A DNA stretch of 64,000 bases from CAWFKW01 sp963816535 (GCA_963816535.1 CAWFKW010000003.1:496001-560000); one strand, 5' to 3'. Counted from the first letter of the stretch, positions 1-8,791 are shown. Translations and numbers: made by a program. Notes: generated by a model not told the origin, from the sequence alone.

Positions 1-2
1 CT

Positions 3-440
3 TTTTTTGAGCCAATACCCCGCGATTTGGACAACGATTTTATATTTTCCCGTGGAGAAGTATTATACAAAATTAAACCGCAGGACGAAAATAAGAGAAG
101 TGTATTTGAGTTATACGAAAATGGCGAATTCAGAATGAAGTTTAGCGTCAATCCCCTTTCAAGGGAGATCCATGAATTCGCAAATGTAATTGAAGATTCC
201 TTCAGCGAGAGATCGACATTCATAAACTCACTCTTTCTCACACGGCATTATGAAGATAAAACAATTGCGATTTACAATCTTAAGCTGACAGAACACTCCG
301 GAAACATCACCACGAATTATGAAATTAAGAACCGCGAAGAATTAATCGAAACTGTTTACAGGGGATTCGGAATACCCATCGATATTATTGAACCGGTCAT
401 AAAAGAAATGCCAAAGCTTCAGGAAGAGCTGAACAAATAG
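3..440 (+). CDS. Arylamine N-acetyltransferase, C-terminal part (5' end outside window)
   Basis: The frame is open to the left edge, so the start lies outside the window; a TTG at 27 is in frame but unlikely to be the real start. The visible ~145 residues look like the C-terminal third of the NAT (acetyl-CoA:arylamine N-acetyltransferase) family: a beta-rich stretch, then NPLSREIHEF..NVIEDSFSERSTF resembling the family's region where substrates bind, and an ending resembling its RxELxExVxRGFGI pattern. The catalytic Cys-His-Asp residues would be upstream and cannot be checked. The family acetylates arylamines or acts in secondary metabolism. The identification rests on pattern memory, not an alignment. 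Confidence 0.65.
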   Translation, partial: FFEPIPRDLDNDFIFSRGEVLYKIKPQDENKRSVFELYENGEFRMKFSVNPLSREIHEFANVIEDSFSERSTFINSLFLTRHYEDKTIAIYNLKLTEHSGNITTNYEIKNREELIETVYRGFGIPIDIIEPVIKEMPKLQEELNK

Positions 441-446
441 AATTTG

Positions 447-477
447 AAAAAAGCCCCCGCCCTTTTGAGGCAGGGGC
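447..477 (-). terminator. Rho-independent terminator for the T9SS protein gene at 516-1391
   Basis: A GC-rich inverted repeat (arms about 453-461 and 469-477, one mismatch) is followed on the minus strand by six T (447-452). It lies 40 bp beyond the stop of the minus-strand secreted protein gene. Confidence 0.75.
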
Positions 478-486
478 CCATACGCA

Positions 487-515
487 ACCCAAAATGCACG
501 TTTTATCTTTTGGGT
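487..515 (+). terminator. Weak terminator-like hairpin after the NAT gene
   Basis: Inverted repeat ACCCAAAA (487-494) / TTTTGGGT (508-515) followed by a T-rich tract. The stem is AT-rich and weaker than the neighbouring minus-strand hairpin, so the two convergent genes appear to have back-to-back terminators. Confidence 0.4.
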
Positions 516-1391
516 TTATTTTATTAAAATCATTTTTTTACATTCAGTATAATCCCCTGCTTTTAACTGGTAAAAATAAATCCCGCTCGGGAAATTCTCA
601 GCATTCCAGATTATAACATGGGATCCTGCGGTTAATTCGCCGTTAACTAAAACTCCCAGTTCCCTCCCCAGATCGTCAAACACGATAACTTTGGCAAACG
701 AGTTTTTGGCCAATGTAAATTCGATCTTTGTCGATGGGTTAAACGGATTTGGATAATTCTGGCTTAAAGAGAACATCACCGGATCTCCGCCTACTTCTGA
801 TATACCTGTCGTGTTTAAGGGAGTCACCCGCATGTTATCAAACAGTAAAACAACGCCATAGTCCTGGCAGGTGGGCGGTGGGGCTTGATAGTGAACCACA
901 ACGCTATCGAAGCCTTGCGGATAAGTACACATCAGCGTATCAACAGGCCATGTACACGGACAGATTGCCGCCCTGTCAGTATATCCTACTAAGCTGCCGT
1001 GCATATAAGCAGTCACCCGCACTGTAGCTGCATCATCGCATGCCAATTCCTGAGTGCAGCACATGATAGAGAAATCGGTAAGTGTCGAGTCAAAGTGGAT
1101 GAGAAGATCTGCAATGTTGATGCTGTTGGGATAGATAATGCGGCCGGCAAATCCAGGCGGAGTGAAGCCAAGCGCATTGGCGCTCTGGATGGAATATCCC
1201 TGGCCGGTTGCTGAAAGATGCGCCGTGATTCCGCCTGCGGTTTGATAAATCGGCAAGGAAGTATAAAGAGGCGCATTGTCAAAATCAAAAAGTACAGCCT
1301 GAGCAGACACTGGAGGAACAAGCGCTACTACGGTGAAAAGAAAAAAGATTGAGAAAAGCGAAATGACTGGTCTCTTGGAGTGAGCATGCAT
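516..1391 (-). CDS. Secreted protein with type IX secretion sorting domain
   Basis: The start at 1391 is chosen because AAGGAG stands just upstream and the protein then opens with a clear signal peptide (MHAHSKRP, a hydrophobic stretch, SAQA cleavage); the longer frame to 1544 has no such start signal. The ~290-residue product has a beta-rich middle with several cysteines (CCTQ, CPC, a later C) and ends in an ~80-residue type IX sorting domain: NYPNPFNPSTKIEF, a DDLGRELGVLVNGE strand pair, FPSGIYFYQLKAG and final KKMILIK. It is expected to cross the inner membrane by Sec and the outer membrane by T9SS. The middle domain resembles beta-sandwich exported domains, but no function is assigned. 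Confidence 0.85.
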   Translation of the reverse strand: MHAHSKRPVISLFSIFFLFTVVALVPPVSAQAVLFDFDNAPLYTSLPIYQTAGGITAHLSATGQGYSIQSANALGFTPPGFAGRIIYPNSINIADLLIHFDSTLTDFSIMCCTQELACDDAATVRVTAYMHGSLVGYTDRAAICPCTWPVDTLMCTYPQGFDSVVVHYQAPPPTCQDYGVVLLFDNMRVTPLNTTGISEVGGDPVMFSLSQNYPNPFNPSTKIEFTLAKNSFAKVIVFDDLGRELGVLVNGELTAGSHVIIWNAENFPSGIYFYQLKAGDYTECKKMILIK

Positions 1392-1571
1392 ATTATTAAC
1401 TCCTTTCAGTAAATTTGGGCTGTGAACCCATTTAGCAATATTTATAAAAATAGTTAACCAGAGTCGCAAATTCAAAGATAAAATAAATGGTAAAAAGGGA
1501 GCAAAGCGCTCCCTTTTAAGGCAAATCCAGATTAGTTTCGGCATATTTTAGCCAATCCTTAAGATTCGCAG

Positions 1572-1997
1572 TTATGCACGCAGGTCAATTCCGTAAACTA
1601 CCCATGCTTTCATACTCTTCAGCATATCGGTCCAGCCGCCGTTATTAGCCAGGGCGCTATCAATACCAGCGTCGTCTTTTTTCCAGTTCTCTTCAGTAAC
1701 ATAAACTATTACGCTTCCTTTATCTTCTTTGAATTCAAACTTTACGTGCGTATCATAATCAACTTTGTAACCCGGCCAGTCAAACTCAACAGTCTTATTT
1801 TTAATAAATTCAGTGATGACAATATCAGTTTTATGCTCGCCCCAATTCCATTGGATCTTATCCCCTTTTTTTGCGATAGGCGCGCTGGCGCCTGTTGTGA
1901 AGTATTTGGTGATAATGCTGTTATCAACAAACGCATTGAAAACATCTTCAATCGGCTTTTTAATACGGATTGAAACGGTGAATTTAATTCTTTCCAT
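1572..1997 (-). CDS. SRPBCC / AHSA1-like START-domain protein
   Basis: A 141-residue single-domain protein of the SRPBCC (Bet v1 / AHSA1) superfamily: an N-terminal strand with RIKKPIEDVFNAFVDNSIITKYF, a WNWGEHK...VEFDWPGY beta region and a C-terminal helix GGWTDMLKSMKAWVVYGID. The family binds hydrophobic ligands. The start has AAGGAG 8 nt upstream. It follows the ArsR gene with a 27-nt gap, the common ArsR-SRPBCC two-gene operon; its ligand is unknown. The same pairing recurs at 11.8-12.6 kb. Confidence 0.85.
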   Translation of the reverse strand: MERIKFTVSIRIKKPIEDVFNAFVDNSIITKYFTTGASAPIAKKGDKIQWNWGEHKTDIVITEFIKNKTVEFDWPGYKVDYDTHVKFEFKEDKGSVIVYVTEENWKKDDAGIDSALANNGGWTDMLKSMKAWVVYGIDLRA

Positions 1998-2024
1998 GAT
2001 TAGTTCTCCTTTGGTTTTATTTGT

Positions 2025-2372
2025 TTATAATTTATGTTTATTGGATGCTTCAGTAATCGTTTTTTTACCTGACTCGGCAATATTCTTTAACTGTATTAAA
2101 TAACTGCTACAGTTTTCTTCATATTTTCTTACCCATCTTTCGTAAATCTCACGAATCGGAACCGGATTTATATAATTCCACCTGTGTTTGCCTTCTCTTT
2201 TAACAATGATCAAACCTGCTTTTTCAAGGATGCTCAGATTTTTCATTACGCCGTACCTGGACATTTTTTTGAAATGGCTGCATAAATCGCCTGTCGTCAT
2301 TTCCTTTTCCCTGAGATAATCGAGAATACGGCGGCGGTTCTTATCTGAGAGCGCTTTCCAGACTTTTTCCAT
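2025..2372 (-). CDS. ArsR-family winged-helix repressor
   Basis: A 115-residue ArsR/SmtB-type regulator: MEKVWKALSDKNRRRILDYLRE, GDLCSHFKKMSRYGVMKNLSILEKAGLI as recognition helix region, then the wing VKREGKHRWNYINPVPI. No cysteine cluster of the metal-sensing type is seen, so it belongs with the ArsR regulators that accompany SRPBCC genes rather than metal sensors. No Shine-Dalgarno precedes the ATG. A perfect palindrome runs right up to and into the start codon, pointing to an autoregulated, possibly leaderless transcript. Confidence 0.88.
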   Translation of the reverse strand: MEKVWKALSDKNRRRILDYLREKEMTTGDLCSHFKKMSRYGVMKNLSILEKAGLIIVKREGKHRWNYINPVPIREIYERWVRKYEENCSSYLIQLKNIAESGKKTITEASNKHKL

Positions 2373-2406
2373 ATTTATATGTGACTATTTAGTCACATAT
2401 AAATAT
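2371..2406 (-). promoter_or_regulatory. Perfect 36-bp palindrome: operator of the ArsR-SRPBCC operon
   Basis: Arms 2371-2387 and 2390-2406 are exactly complementary (17 bp, 2-nt centre). The core on the coding strand is TGTGACTAAATAGTCACA. It overlaps the ATG at 2372, so a bound repressor would block transcription initiation directly. A related core precedes the ArsR gene at 11760. Confidence 0.75.
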
Positions 2407-2450
2407 AATGCATGATCATGTATTTGTCAAGTGTAAATTCCCGTAACTGC

Positions 2451-2478
2451 AAAAAAAACCCCCTCCTTTCAGAGGGGG
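2451..2478 (-). terminator. Rho-independent terminator for the gene at 2509-3834
   Basis: CCCCCTC/GAGGGGG-type hairpin (2459-2478) followed on the minus strand by eight T (2451-2458), 30 bp past the stop codon. Confidence 0.85.
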
Positions 2479-2508
2479 CCGTCGCAAATCCTGTTTGTTG
2501 TCGATGGG

Positions 2509-3834
2509 TTATTTCAGCAGGATCATTTTTTTACTATCTACAAAATCCCCTGAGACAATCTTATAAAAATAAACGCCGCTAGGGAAATTGTCCGCGTTCC
2601 AATTGATCTCGTAGGAGCCCGGTTTCAGTTCCCCGTTAACCAATACAACCGTTTCCTTTCCAAGAACATCGAATATGCTGACCTTAGTAAATGCCGACTG
2701 AGGCAAAGCAAATTTGATCTTGGTAGATGGGTTAAAGGGGTTAGGGTAATTCTGCGAAAGATAAAATGTTTTTGGAACCTCGGAACTTATCTGGTTTATT
2801 GCGTTTGGATTTCCGCCGGTTATTGTTTTGAGAATTACTCCGTTCCCGCCGACTGCATACCCAATGTTTTGATCTGTAAAAGACAATGAAATTAGTCTTG
2901 TCAGGTTTGCGAACACTGTATCCGCATACCAATTAAGACCGGAATTTGTTGTCTTTAAAATCCTGCCCGGAAGCGGTCCTACTGCAGTTGTAATATCAAA
3001 GCTGCCAATGGCAAATCCTGTGTTAGCATTTACGAATTTCACATCATTTATCATACCGCCGCGGTCTGTAAAAACTGAATTCCAGGTAGAGCCTCCGTCA
3101 GAAGTTCTGAATATTCCTGAAGCGCTATCGATGCCTATTGAATTTCCGCCAACCGCAAACCAGGTATTTGCATCCATAAATGCCGCTGACAGTATATAGT
3201 AAACAGGAAATGTGGTCAGCGGGGTCCAGTTGATTCCAGTATTTGTGGTCCTATAAGTAATTCCCGCATTTGCTGTAATAAATCCGGTGTTAGCATCTCT
3301 GAACCCAACATATATTAAATATCCGTTTCCCAAAGTTGACTTCTGCCAGCCAGCTCCTCCGTTTGTCGTTTCAACCAATGTATTAGCCCCAACTTCGAAC
3401 AATCCCCCGCCAGCAAAACCGGTATTAGCATTAATAAAACTTATCGGCCACAACGTATAACCGGAATCATTTATAACAGACGTCCAGCTCAGTCCGCCGT
3501 TGGTAGTCTTTATTATTTTCGGCTCGGCTATTATGTTTGGTTGTAAAACAAGATATCTCCCCGCAATATATCCCGTATTTGCATCAACAAAATAGACGGA
3601 CCTGTAAGTAACAGTATCGCCTATAGGAACGCTTACGTTCCAGTTAGTTCCGCCGTTTGTAGTCCTCAGCACTTTACCGCTATCGGCGGCAATAAAACCT
3701 GTGGTTTGATTTACAAAAAATACTGAGTACAACTGCGAGGTAACCCCTGAAGATTGCTGGAACCATTGAGAATAAGACTGGTGTGTAAATAAGATAAGAA
3801 TAACCAGGGCTGCTGCAAATTTTATCTTTTGCAT
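2509..3834 (-). CDS. YCF48/BNR-like beta-propeller protein with T9SS sorting domain
   Basis: 441 residues with a signal peptide (MQKIKFAAALVILILFTHQSYSQ). Six to seven ~45-residue repeats follow, each with a VYFVDANTGYIAG-type strand and a TTNGGxxW turn, the pattern of YCF48-related seven-bladed propellers and Asp-box repeats. The last ~85 residues are the T9SS sorting domain (NYPNPFNPSTKIKF ... FPSGVYFYKIVSG ... KKMILLK). It is an exported surface or secreted protein. In this lineage such propellers are numerous and mostly uncharacterised; photosystem assembly, the role of plant YCF48, is not implied. Confidence 0.88.
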   Translation of the reverse strand: MQKIKFAAALVILILFTHQSYSQWFQQSSGVTSQLYSVFFVNQTTGFIAADSGKVLRTTNGGTNWNVSVPIGDTVTYRSVYFVDANTGYIAGRYLVLQPNIIAEPKIIKTTNGGLSWTSVINDSGYTLWPISFINANTGFAGGGLFEVGANTLVETTNGGAGWQKSTLGNGYLIYVGFRDANTGFITANAGITYRTTNTGINWTPLTTFPVYYILSAAFMDANTWFAVGGNSIGIDSASGIFRTSDGGSTWNSVFTDRGGMINDVKFVNANTGFAIGSFDITTAVGPLPGRILKTTNSGLNWYADTVFANLTRLISLSFTDQNIGYAVGGNGVILKTITGGNPNAINQISSEVPKTFYLSQNYPNPFNPSTKIKFALPQSAFTKVSIFDVLGKETVVLVNGELKPGSYEINWNADNFPSGVYFYKIVSGDFVDSKKMILLK

Positions 3835-4144
3835 TTTACTTTTCCTTTCTTTTATGGTTAAAATAGAAAAAGTATTTTTATAATCCCTGAGTTATTAATT
3901 AATTTGAAGTTATTGAATGCAAACTAAATTAGCGAATACAGAAATGATATTCAATAGGGAAATTTGAATAATCCCTAACTCGCTGGGGGTAAAAGATATA
4001 TACAGGTAACTCACTTATCGTTATAAAAAGATAGAATATGCCACAAGGAACCCATTTTAAGCTTTTTTGCGTCGCGTACAGACCATTTAAGTCTTTGCGG
4101 CATCTTACTTTATGGAACTAAACCGCAATTAATTAATATTTCAT
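3835..4144. other. Divergent intergenic region
   Basis: 310 AT-rich bases between two outward-reading genes. It should hold both promoters. No ORF, strong hairpin or repeat was seen. Confidence 0.4.
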
Positions 4145-5239
4145 ATGCGAATAATATACTTATTGATTTTAGCGCTTTTGTGCAAATCTTTACTGTCACA
4201 GAACATTTCTTACGGCGATTTCAGAAATGCGGAAAGCATTTGCTATTGCAATACAACAACATCGACTCCGGAGTCAATTGTTGGAATTGATAATAACTGG
4301 GAAATTATTCAATTCTTGGTTCATCCTAAAACCAGATCACAACTTGATTCCGCGGGTATTAAATATACCATAAGCCAGCTGAAGCTTCTTACAGACTGGT
4401 CTTTGATCTCAAATACAGACGACAGCATATATCAAACACAAATCCCCGTAATTGACAGCTTAAACACGGCCAAACTAAGAAAGTACTCTTTAAAATTATC
4501 AGAGAAGTTGTCAATTTCTTTAATTGATGACATTAATAAATTAAAAGAGGAACTAACAACTCTTGGCCGGAACGGGAGTATATTTTCCATTCTTTTTTCA
4601 TATATGCTGGATGGGATGGTTTGGGATTACCTGGATGACGACTCATTGCTGCCAAACAACGAAATTACCATAGGCCGGCCATATTGGAACGGCGAATTCT
4701 GGATAACATACCCTAAAAGACAGTTTTCCTGCGGCACAAATGCTATCAGCGATTCAGGGTATTCAATAAAAGTAAACTGGAACGAAAAGGCTATACCGCA
4801 TATGCTTCCGTTCGTGACCCGCTGGGACTTACTGGGCAAAATGCTCAATGATTTGATATCCAAAGGAAGAATTGAAGATAAAGAAACAATTGAGGTTTTC
4901 GGTCAATACAAGCTATTTGACGCAAACGGAAATTTCACTGTGCCGATAATAAACGAAAATGACTCAAACACAATATATAAAATATCGCAGTCAATTTCCC
5001 GTAAAACGGAATCCTTCTTAAAGAACAATGTAGATTTTGAATATCTTGGAAATGAATTTGCGTTCAAAAGCAAAAGCCAGTCTATTATTATCTTGTACCA
5101 TGAAATGTTATGGGATGTGATTGATATCTTAGATTCTGATAAAATAATTAAAAAACCTGAATCATTTACAAATCCCGATAATACAAAGCCGGAAGATATT
5201 TCAAACCTGGTTTTCATTACAAAAAAGAGCAAATATTAA
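4145..5239 (+). CDS. Secreted protein of unknown function
   Basis: 364 residues beginning with a signal peptide (MRIIYLLILALLCKSLLSQ). The body is mixed alpha/beta: an N-terminal ~100 residues containing IIQFLVHPKTRSQLDSAGI..SQLKLLTDW, helical stretches around residues 120-170 (KLSEKLSISLIDDINKLKEE) ending in SYMLDGMVWDYL, then a tryptophan-rich GRPYWNGEFWITYP segment and a lysine-rich C-terminus. No T9SS sorting domain and no recognised family. Export to the periplasm is the only inference. Confidence 0.75.
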   Translation: MRIIYLLILALLCKSLLSQNISYGDFRNAESICYCNTTTSTPESIVGIDNNWEIIQFLVHPKTRSQLDSAGIKYTISQLKLLTDWSLISNTDDSIYQTQIPVIDSLNTAKLRKYSLKLSEKLSISLIDDINKLKEELTTLGRNGSIFSILFSYMLDGMVWDYLDDDSLLPNNEITIGRPYWNGEFWITYPKRQFSCGTNAISDSGYSIKVNWNEKAIPHMLPFVTRWDLLGKMLNDLISKGRIEDKETIEVFGQYKLFDANGNFTVPIINENDSNTIYKISQSISRKTESFLKNNVDFEYLGNEFAFKSKSQSIIILYHEMLWDVIDILDSDKIIKKPESFTNPDNTKPEDISNLVFITKKSKY

Positions 5240-5332
5240 TTACACGCTGTTTTGCTGTTGGAATTACAAATATTTTTTAAAATATTTCTTTTTAAGATCT
5301 TAATTATTTCTCAAAATTTCAGATCTTCAGCC

Positions 5333-5431
5333 ACCGTACTCTCTGAGTCTCTTCGAAGAAGGACTCAGAGGCATATACTATCATCATCTGAGTCCCTGCC
5401 AAAAGAAGGCAGGAGACTCAGATGGTACGGT
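5333..5431. repeat. Compound inverted repeat with nested hairpins
   Basis: Outer arms ACCGTAC (5333-5339) and GTACGGT (5425-5431) enclose CTGAGTCTC/GAGACTCAG arms and a CTGCC/GGCAG hairpin. It lies in the convergent gap between the unknown secreted protein and the oxidoreductase gene. Confidence 0.6.
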
Positions 5432-5458
5432 ATAGTTTCTATCAAATAAAATGGAAGC

Positions 5459-5490
5459 GACATAAATATTGTTAAGGGTAGTTTTTTAAA
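5459..5490. repeat. Short copy of an accessory-region repeat
   Basis: GACATAAATATTGTTAAGGG and the following T-run resemble the ends of the 74-bp repeats at 7671-7744 and 8792-8865. As at 8792-8865, it sits at the 3' end of a minus-strand gene. Confidence 0.35.
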
Positions 5491-5495
5491 AAATA

Positions 5496-6476
5496 TTATT
5501 TATCAGACAATACTATTACAACATTTCCTTTTTTGTGTCCTTTCTCAACATGCGCATGGGCTTCTGCAATCTGGTCTAAGGTATAACTCCTATCAATGAC
5601 CGGTTTTATTTTACCTTCTTCTATAAGTTCTTTGAGAAAGATCAGGTCTTTAGTTCTATCCTGCGGCGGCCTTAAACCTGTTGCAGCAATTCTTGCTTTT
5701 TTGCTTCCGAAAATTGAAGTCCATAAAACGTGCGGAAAGATGCCCAGCCCAATACCGGCTTCAAGAAATATTCCTTTTTGCTTTAAAGACTTTTTACAGC
5801 TTGTAAATGAAGTTTTTCCTACCGTGTCAAATATAATATCATATGTCATTCCTGTTTTTGTAAAGTCCTCCATAGTGTAGTCAATAACCCTATCTGCCCC
5901 AAGGGTTTTCACCATGTCTAAGTTTGCAGTACTGCATACTCCCGTTACATCTGCGTCAAAATACCTTGCAATCTGTACAGCTGCAGAACCTACGCTTCCG
6001 GAAGCGCCAATGATTAGAACATGTTGTCCTTTTTGAATATTTCCTTTATCCCGCAGGAAAGGCAATGCAGTTAAAAATCCAACAACACATGAAGCAGCCT
6101 CTTCATAAGTCAGGTTTAAAGGTTTTATGGCCAGTACACCACGCTCGGGGATACAGATATACTCAGAATAAGCGCCAAAACCAGGACCCGCTGTACCAAA
6201 AATCTTGTCACCTTTTTTAAACATATTCACTTTTTTCCCGACAGCTTCTATTTCTCCGGCTATTTCTTCTCCAAGTATAGTAATTTTGGGTTTTCTCAGG
6301 CCGGTAAATAATCTTGAAAATAATGGTTTACCTTTTCGAAAAACGCATTCTGTTGAAGTTACAGTCGTTGAAAATATTCTTATAAGAACTTCATCATCTT
6401 TAGGAATTGGTTTTTCTACTTCCCTGAGTTGAAGTACATCCGGCGGTCCGTATTTTGTGAAAACTATTGCTTTCAT
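5496..6476 (-). CDS. NAD(P)-dependent MDR oxidoreductase (quinone reductase-like)
   Basis: 326 residues with the medium-chain dehydrogenase/reductase layout: an N-terminal GroES-like domain (MKAIVFTKYGPPDVLQL..., GEEIAGEIEAVGKKV) and a Rossmann domain with GASGSVGSAAVQIA near residue 155. The zinc-binding cysteines of alcohol dehydrogenases are absent, so it belongs with zinc-independent quinone/enone reductases. Substrate unknown. It is the first of a run of minus-strand accessory genes and is not obviously in an operon. Confidence 0.88.
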   Translation of the reverse strand: MKAIVFTKYGPPDVLQLREVEKPIPKDDEVLIRIFSTTVTSTECVFRKGKPLFSRLFTGLRKPKITILGEEIAGEIEAVGKKVNMFKKGDKIFGTAGPGFGAYSEYICIPERGVLAIKPLNLTYEEAASCVVGFLTALPFLRDKGNIQKGQHVLIIGASGSVGSAAVQIARYFDADVTGVCSTANLDMVKTLGADRVIDYTMEDFTKTGMTYDIIFDTVGKTSFTSCKKSLKQKGIFLEAGIGLGIFPHVLWTSIFGSKKARIAATGLRPPQDRTKDLIFLKELIEEGKIKPVIDRSYTLDQIAEAHAHVEKGHKKGNVVIVLSDK

Positions 6477-6543
6477 GTGATTGTTTAACTATTTTTTTTC
6501 GGTCAATAAACGAGTTTAATTAAAAATAAATGTTGATTAACGC

Positions 6544-7098
6544 TCATTTTTCCCCCGGCTTATAGTAAAGGGTTACTACACCGCAACCAAATGTTTTCGT
6601 TTTTAAAAGCTTAAGATCAATTCTATCCTTAATGTTTTTAAACAATGGTAAACCGCTGCCTAAAACAATTGGATGAACTGCAAGCTGGTATTCATCAATT
6701 AAGCCAAGCTGCGTTAAGGCTGCTATTAAGCTTGGGCTGCCAACCAAAATATTTTTACCTGCTTGTTGCCTGAGTTCTAAAACTTCTTCTTTTAAACGTT
6801 CGGCATTCAATTTTGTATTTTTCCAGTCAACATTTGTCAGGGTGCGGGAAAAAACTATCTTTGGAATATTGTCTATTGATAACGCAAATTCATCAATTGA
6901 TTTCCTGCCTGTAGGATTTTTTACTACTGATGGCCAAAAACTTTCCATAAGCTGGTATGTTATCCTTCCGAATAAAATACAGTCTGCATTACGCAACAGT
7001 TCATTATAATGTTGATGTATCTCATCATCTGCTATCCCTGCGGTGTGGTCGCAAAACCCGTCAACCGTCATATTGATCGCTGCAATTAGTTTTCTCAT
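6544..7098 (-). CDS. Dihydrofolate reductase-like protein (RibD C-terminal family)
   Basis: 184 residues matching the DHFR-fold RibD-C family (often annotated YyaP/YwjB-like): MRKLIAAINMTVDGFCDH at the N-terminus, GRITYQLMESFWP, GKNILVGSPSLIAALTQLGLIDEYQLAVHPIVLGSGLPLF near the end. These use NADPH, and their substrates are mostly unknown; many are not true folate enzymes. A closely similar but truncated copy lies at 8864-9202. Confidence 0.87.
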   Translation of the reverse strand: MRKLIAAINMTVDGFCDHTAGIADDEIHQHYNELLRNADCILFGRITYQLMESFWPSVVKNPTGRKSIDEFALSIDNIPKIVFSRTLTNVDWKNTKLNAERLKEEVLELRQQAGKNILVGSPSLIAALTQLGLIDEYQLAVHPIVLGSGLPLFKNIKDRIDLKLLKTKTFGCGVVTLYYKPGEK

Positions 7099-7152
7099 TT
7101 CGTTTCTCCTTAATATGCCTCGATTGCGTGCATTTCGAATTACATATAAGAG

Positions 7153-7317
7153 CTAAAATTCTAACAACTTTTTGCATAACATTCTTGTGTTACCTTCTCC
7201 CTTAGCGTCGCAATCTCTAATCGCTTCTTTTGCTGCTACTTCAAGAAATGCATGATAAGAACCATTCGGGGTTTTAAGAAATAGATATTTTCCATTTTTT
7301 CCTTCGATTGTTATCAT
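7153..7317 (-). CDS. Small hypothetical protein (54 aa)
   Basis: ATG at 7317 to TAG at 7153 gives a 54-residue protein, MITIEGKNGKYLFLKTPNGS at the start and RMLCKKLLEF at the end. Its ATG overlaps (ATGA) the stop of a 36-codon open stretch that follows, in frame, the stop of the HicB-like gene at 7425. This suggests translational coupling or a decayed longer gene. No family recognised. Confidence 0.45.
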   Translation of the reverse strand: MITIEGKNGKYLFLKTPNGSYHAFLEVAAKEAIRDCDAKGEGNTRMLCKKLLEF

Positions 7318-7424
7318 TTGAAGTCCATAGCCTGCTCTTTTTTGGTTACCTTCATGATGAACCCTTTATATTTAAAATACAGTTTAGAAAATTCTTTATT
7401 ATTAAAGACCAATTCAATGTTAAC

Positions 7425-7610
7425 TCATTTACTTGAAAGCTCTTTGTTTGCTTCAATAACCATTCGAATAGCTTCTTTCAGGTTTTCTCTTACTTCATCA
7501 AGGGTTTTACCCTGTGTATTTGCCCCCGGAAGCTCTTCAGCATAAGCAATATACATATCGTCATCTTTTATTATGACTGCTGTGTAATTATTCGTTATTT
7601 TTTCTTTCAT
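7425..7610 (-). CDS. hicB: HicB-like antitoxin, orphan copy
   Basis: 61 residues (MKEKITNNYTAVIIKDDDMY, YAEELPGANTQGKTLDEVRENLKEAIRMVIEANKEL), the partial RNase-H-like fold of HicB antitoxins. It is very similar to the HicB at 9812-10045 but has a short C-terminus and no HicA toxin beside it. The reading frame continues for 36 codons after the stop, so a nonsense mutation of a longer protein is possible. The bases just upstream of its ATG resemble a decayed tRNA-Phe 3' end, as at the intact HicB. Confidence 0.75.
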   Translation of the reverse strand: MKEKITNNYTAVIIKDDDMYIAYAEELPGANTQGKTLDEVRENLKEAIRMVIEANKELSSK

Positions 7611-7611
7611 T

Positions 7612-7631
7612 TGTGTATAGAGTTGGAATTG
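7612..7631 (-). repeat. Possible decayed tRNA-Phe 3' end beside orphan hicB
   Basis: The 20 bases agree at 14 positions with 10047-10066, the 3' end of the intact tRNA-Phe gene, and stand at the same place relative to the hicB start. All but one of the differences are transitions. Recognised mainly because the flanking hicB sequences also match. Confidence 0.4.
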
Positions 7632-7670
7632 CTTATTTATATATCAAATATAACCCCTGTGCTCGTAAAA

Positions 7671-7744
7671 TGAAATATATTTTGAAATTTTTGATTTTGG
7701 GTTCTAGCGTTGGAATTGATATAAATATGGTGAGGGTATTTTTA
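7671..7744. repeat. 74-bp accessory-region repeat, copy 1
   Basis: Both ends are nearly identical to 8792-8865 (TGAAATATATTTTGA at one end, ATATAAATATGGTGAGGGTA at the other) with a diverged centre. The two copies bracket the HAD gene. Confidence 0.7.
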
Positions 7745-7940
7745 CTGGCTAATTCTTTAAATCCAGAAGCATTCAATAACCTTCAAGTTCACAATCTTTT
7801 CCCCACAAAAGTTTAAATTTCCTTTTTGAAAAAGAATAAATATTTTGACGATGTTCTTCATTAACAGTAACTCAAAATCGCCGTGTCAAGATAACTGCTG
7901 GGAAAGATTTGCATGATTGCTTTTTATGGCTAAAATAAGT

Positions 7941-8708
7941 TTATTTTAATTCGCTCAATATACTTTCAACCTCGTTCCAAGAACATGCTTTCCAATCTTC
8001 ATTAGCTTTACAATCCTTAGCCTTTGTGAATGCTTCAGGTAGGGTCGAATATGATTTTACATTGTTAGCCCCTGTAAAAAGGATTGTTTTTAACCCAGAT
8101 TGTTGTGCTCCCAAAATATCATCATAGATATTATCGCCAATATGTACCACTTCCCAAGGTTCCAGCGAAAGCTCTTTTGTCGTATGTAAAAATATGTCTC
8201 TATGGGGTTTTGTTCGACCAATTTCGTCAGAAAATGAAAATGCAGTAAAATACTTAAGAATACTATCTTTTTGTAAGATTCTTCTCAAAATATTTCCTCC
8301 CGAAAACCCTGTATTTGAAGTTATTGCTAATGCAAATTTAATGGATAGTTTTTTGATAATATCCAATGTACCTGAAAGAGGTTTCGGAGGATAATCTAAT
8401 ATTATTTCCTGAAGAATTTTAGCGGCTGATACAACAGTCCCTTTTGATAAGTTTATTCTTAAAATTTTAGATATAAAATGAATTGTATCGATTGCAGGCA
8501 GAGTCCTGAATTCATTTTCATAGACTCGAATACACTCTCTAATTGATGATTCAAGTGCATGTTTTAGGTCTTCTTTTTTGACATAATTATCATTTCTATT
8601 TATTAACTCTAAAAGATGATGCAGCATTTGATTATCTTTTATATCCTTATTTTCATCTTCTATATAGAGAGTTCGCCAAAAATCGAAAGATATTCCCTTG
8701 ATTTGCAT
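7941..8708 (-). CDS. HAD-superfamily hydrolase
   Basis: 255 residues with HAD motifs in order: motif I SFDFWRTLY (nucleophile Asp; the usual second Asp is Trp, as in a known HAD subgroup), an alpha-helical cap, motif II ITSNTG, the motif III lysine in GRTKPHRDIF, and motif IV HIGDNIYDDILGA. Likely a small-molecule phosphatase. The swapped second Asp weakens certainty about phosphatase activity. It stands between the two 74-bp repeats, apart from other genes. Confidence 0.85.
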   Translation of the reverse strand: MQIKGISFDFWRTLYIEDENKDIKDNQMLHHLLELINRNDNYVKKEDLKHALESSIRECIRVYENEFRTLPAIDTIHFISKILRINLSKGTVVSAAKILQEIILDYPPKPLSGTLDIIKKLSIKFALAITSNTGFSGGNILRRILQKDSILKYFTAFSFSDEIGRTKPHRDIFLHTTKELSLEPWEVVHIGDNIYDDILGAQQSGLKTILFTGANNVKSYSTLPEAFTKAKDCKANEDWKACSWNEVESILSELK

Positions 8709-8791
8709 TCATAAAAATAATTATAATTAAATAATAAAGAAATCAAAAATTGTTTATTTACAGGGTAAACATAACCACTTCAGATTTAAAT

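Noticed and set aside
7746..7930. Small minus-strand gene left of the HAD gene
   Set aside because: A readable stretch (EHRQNIYSFSKRKFKLLWGK) exists, but the frame is broken by a stop and has no plausible start; at most a remnant.
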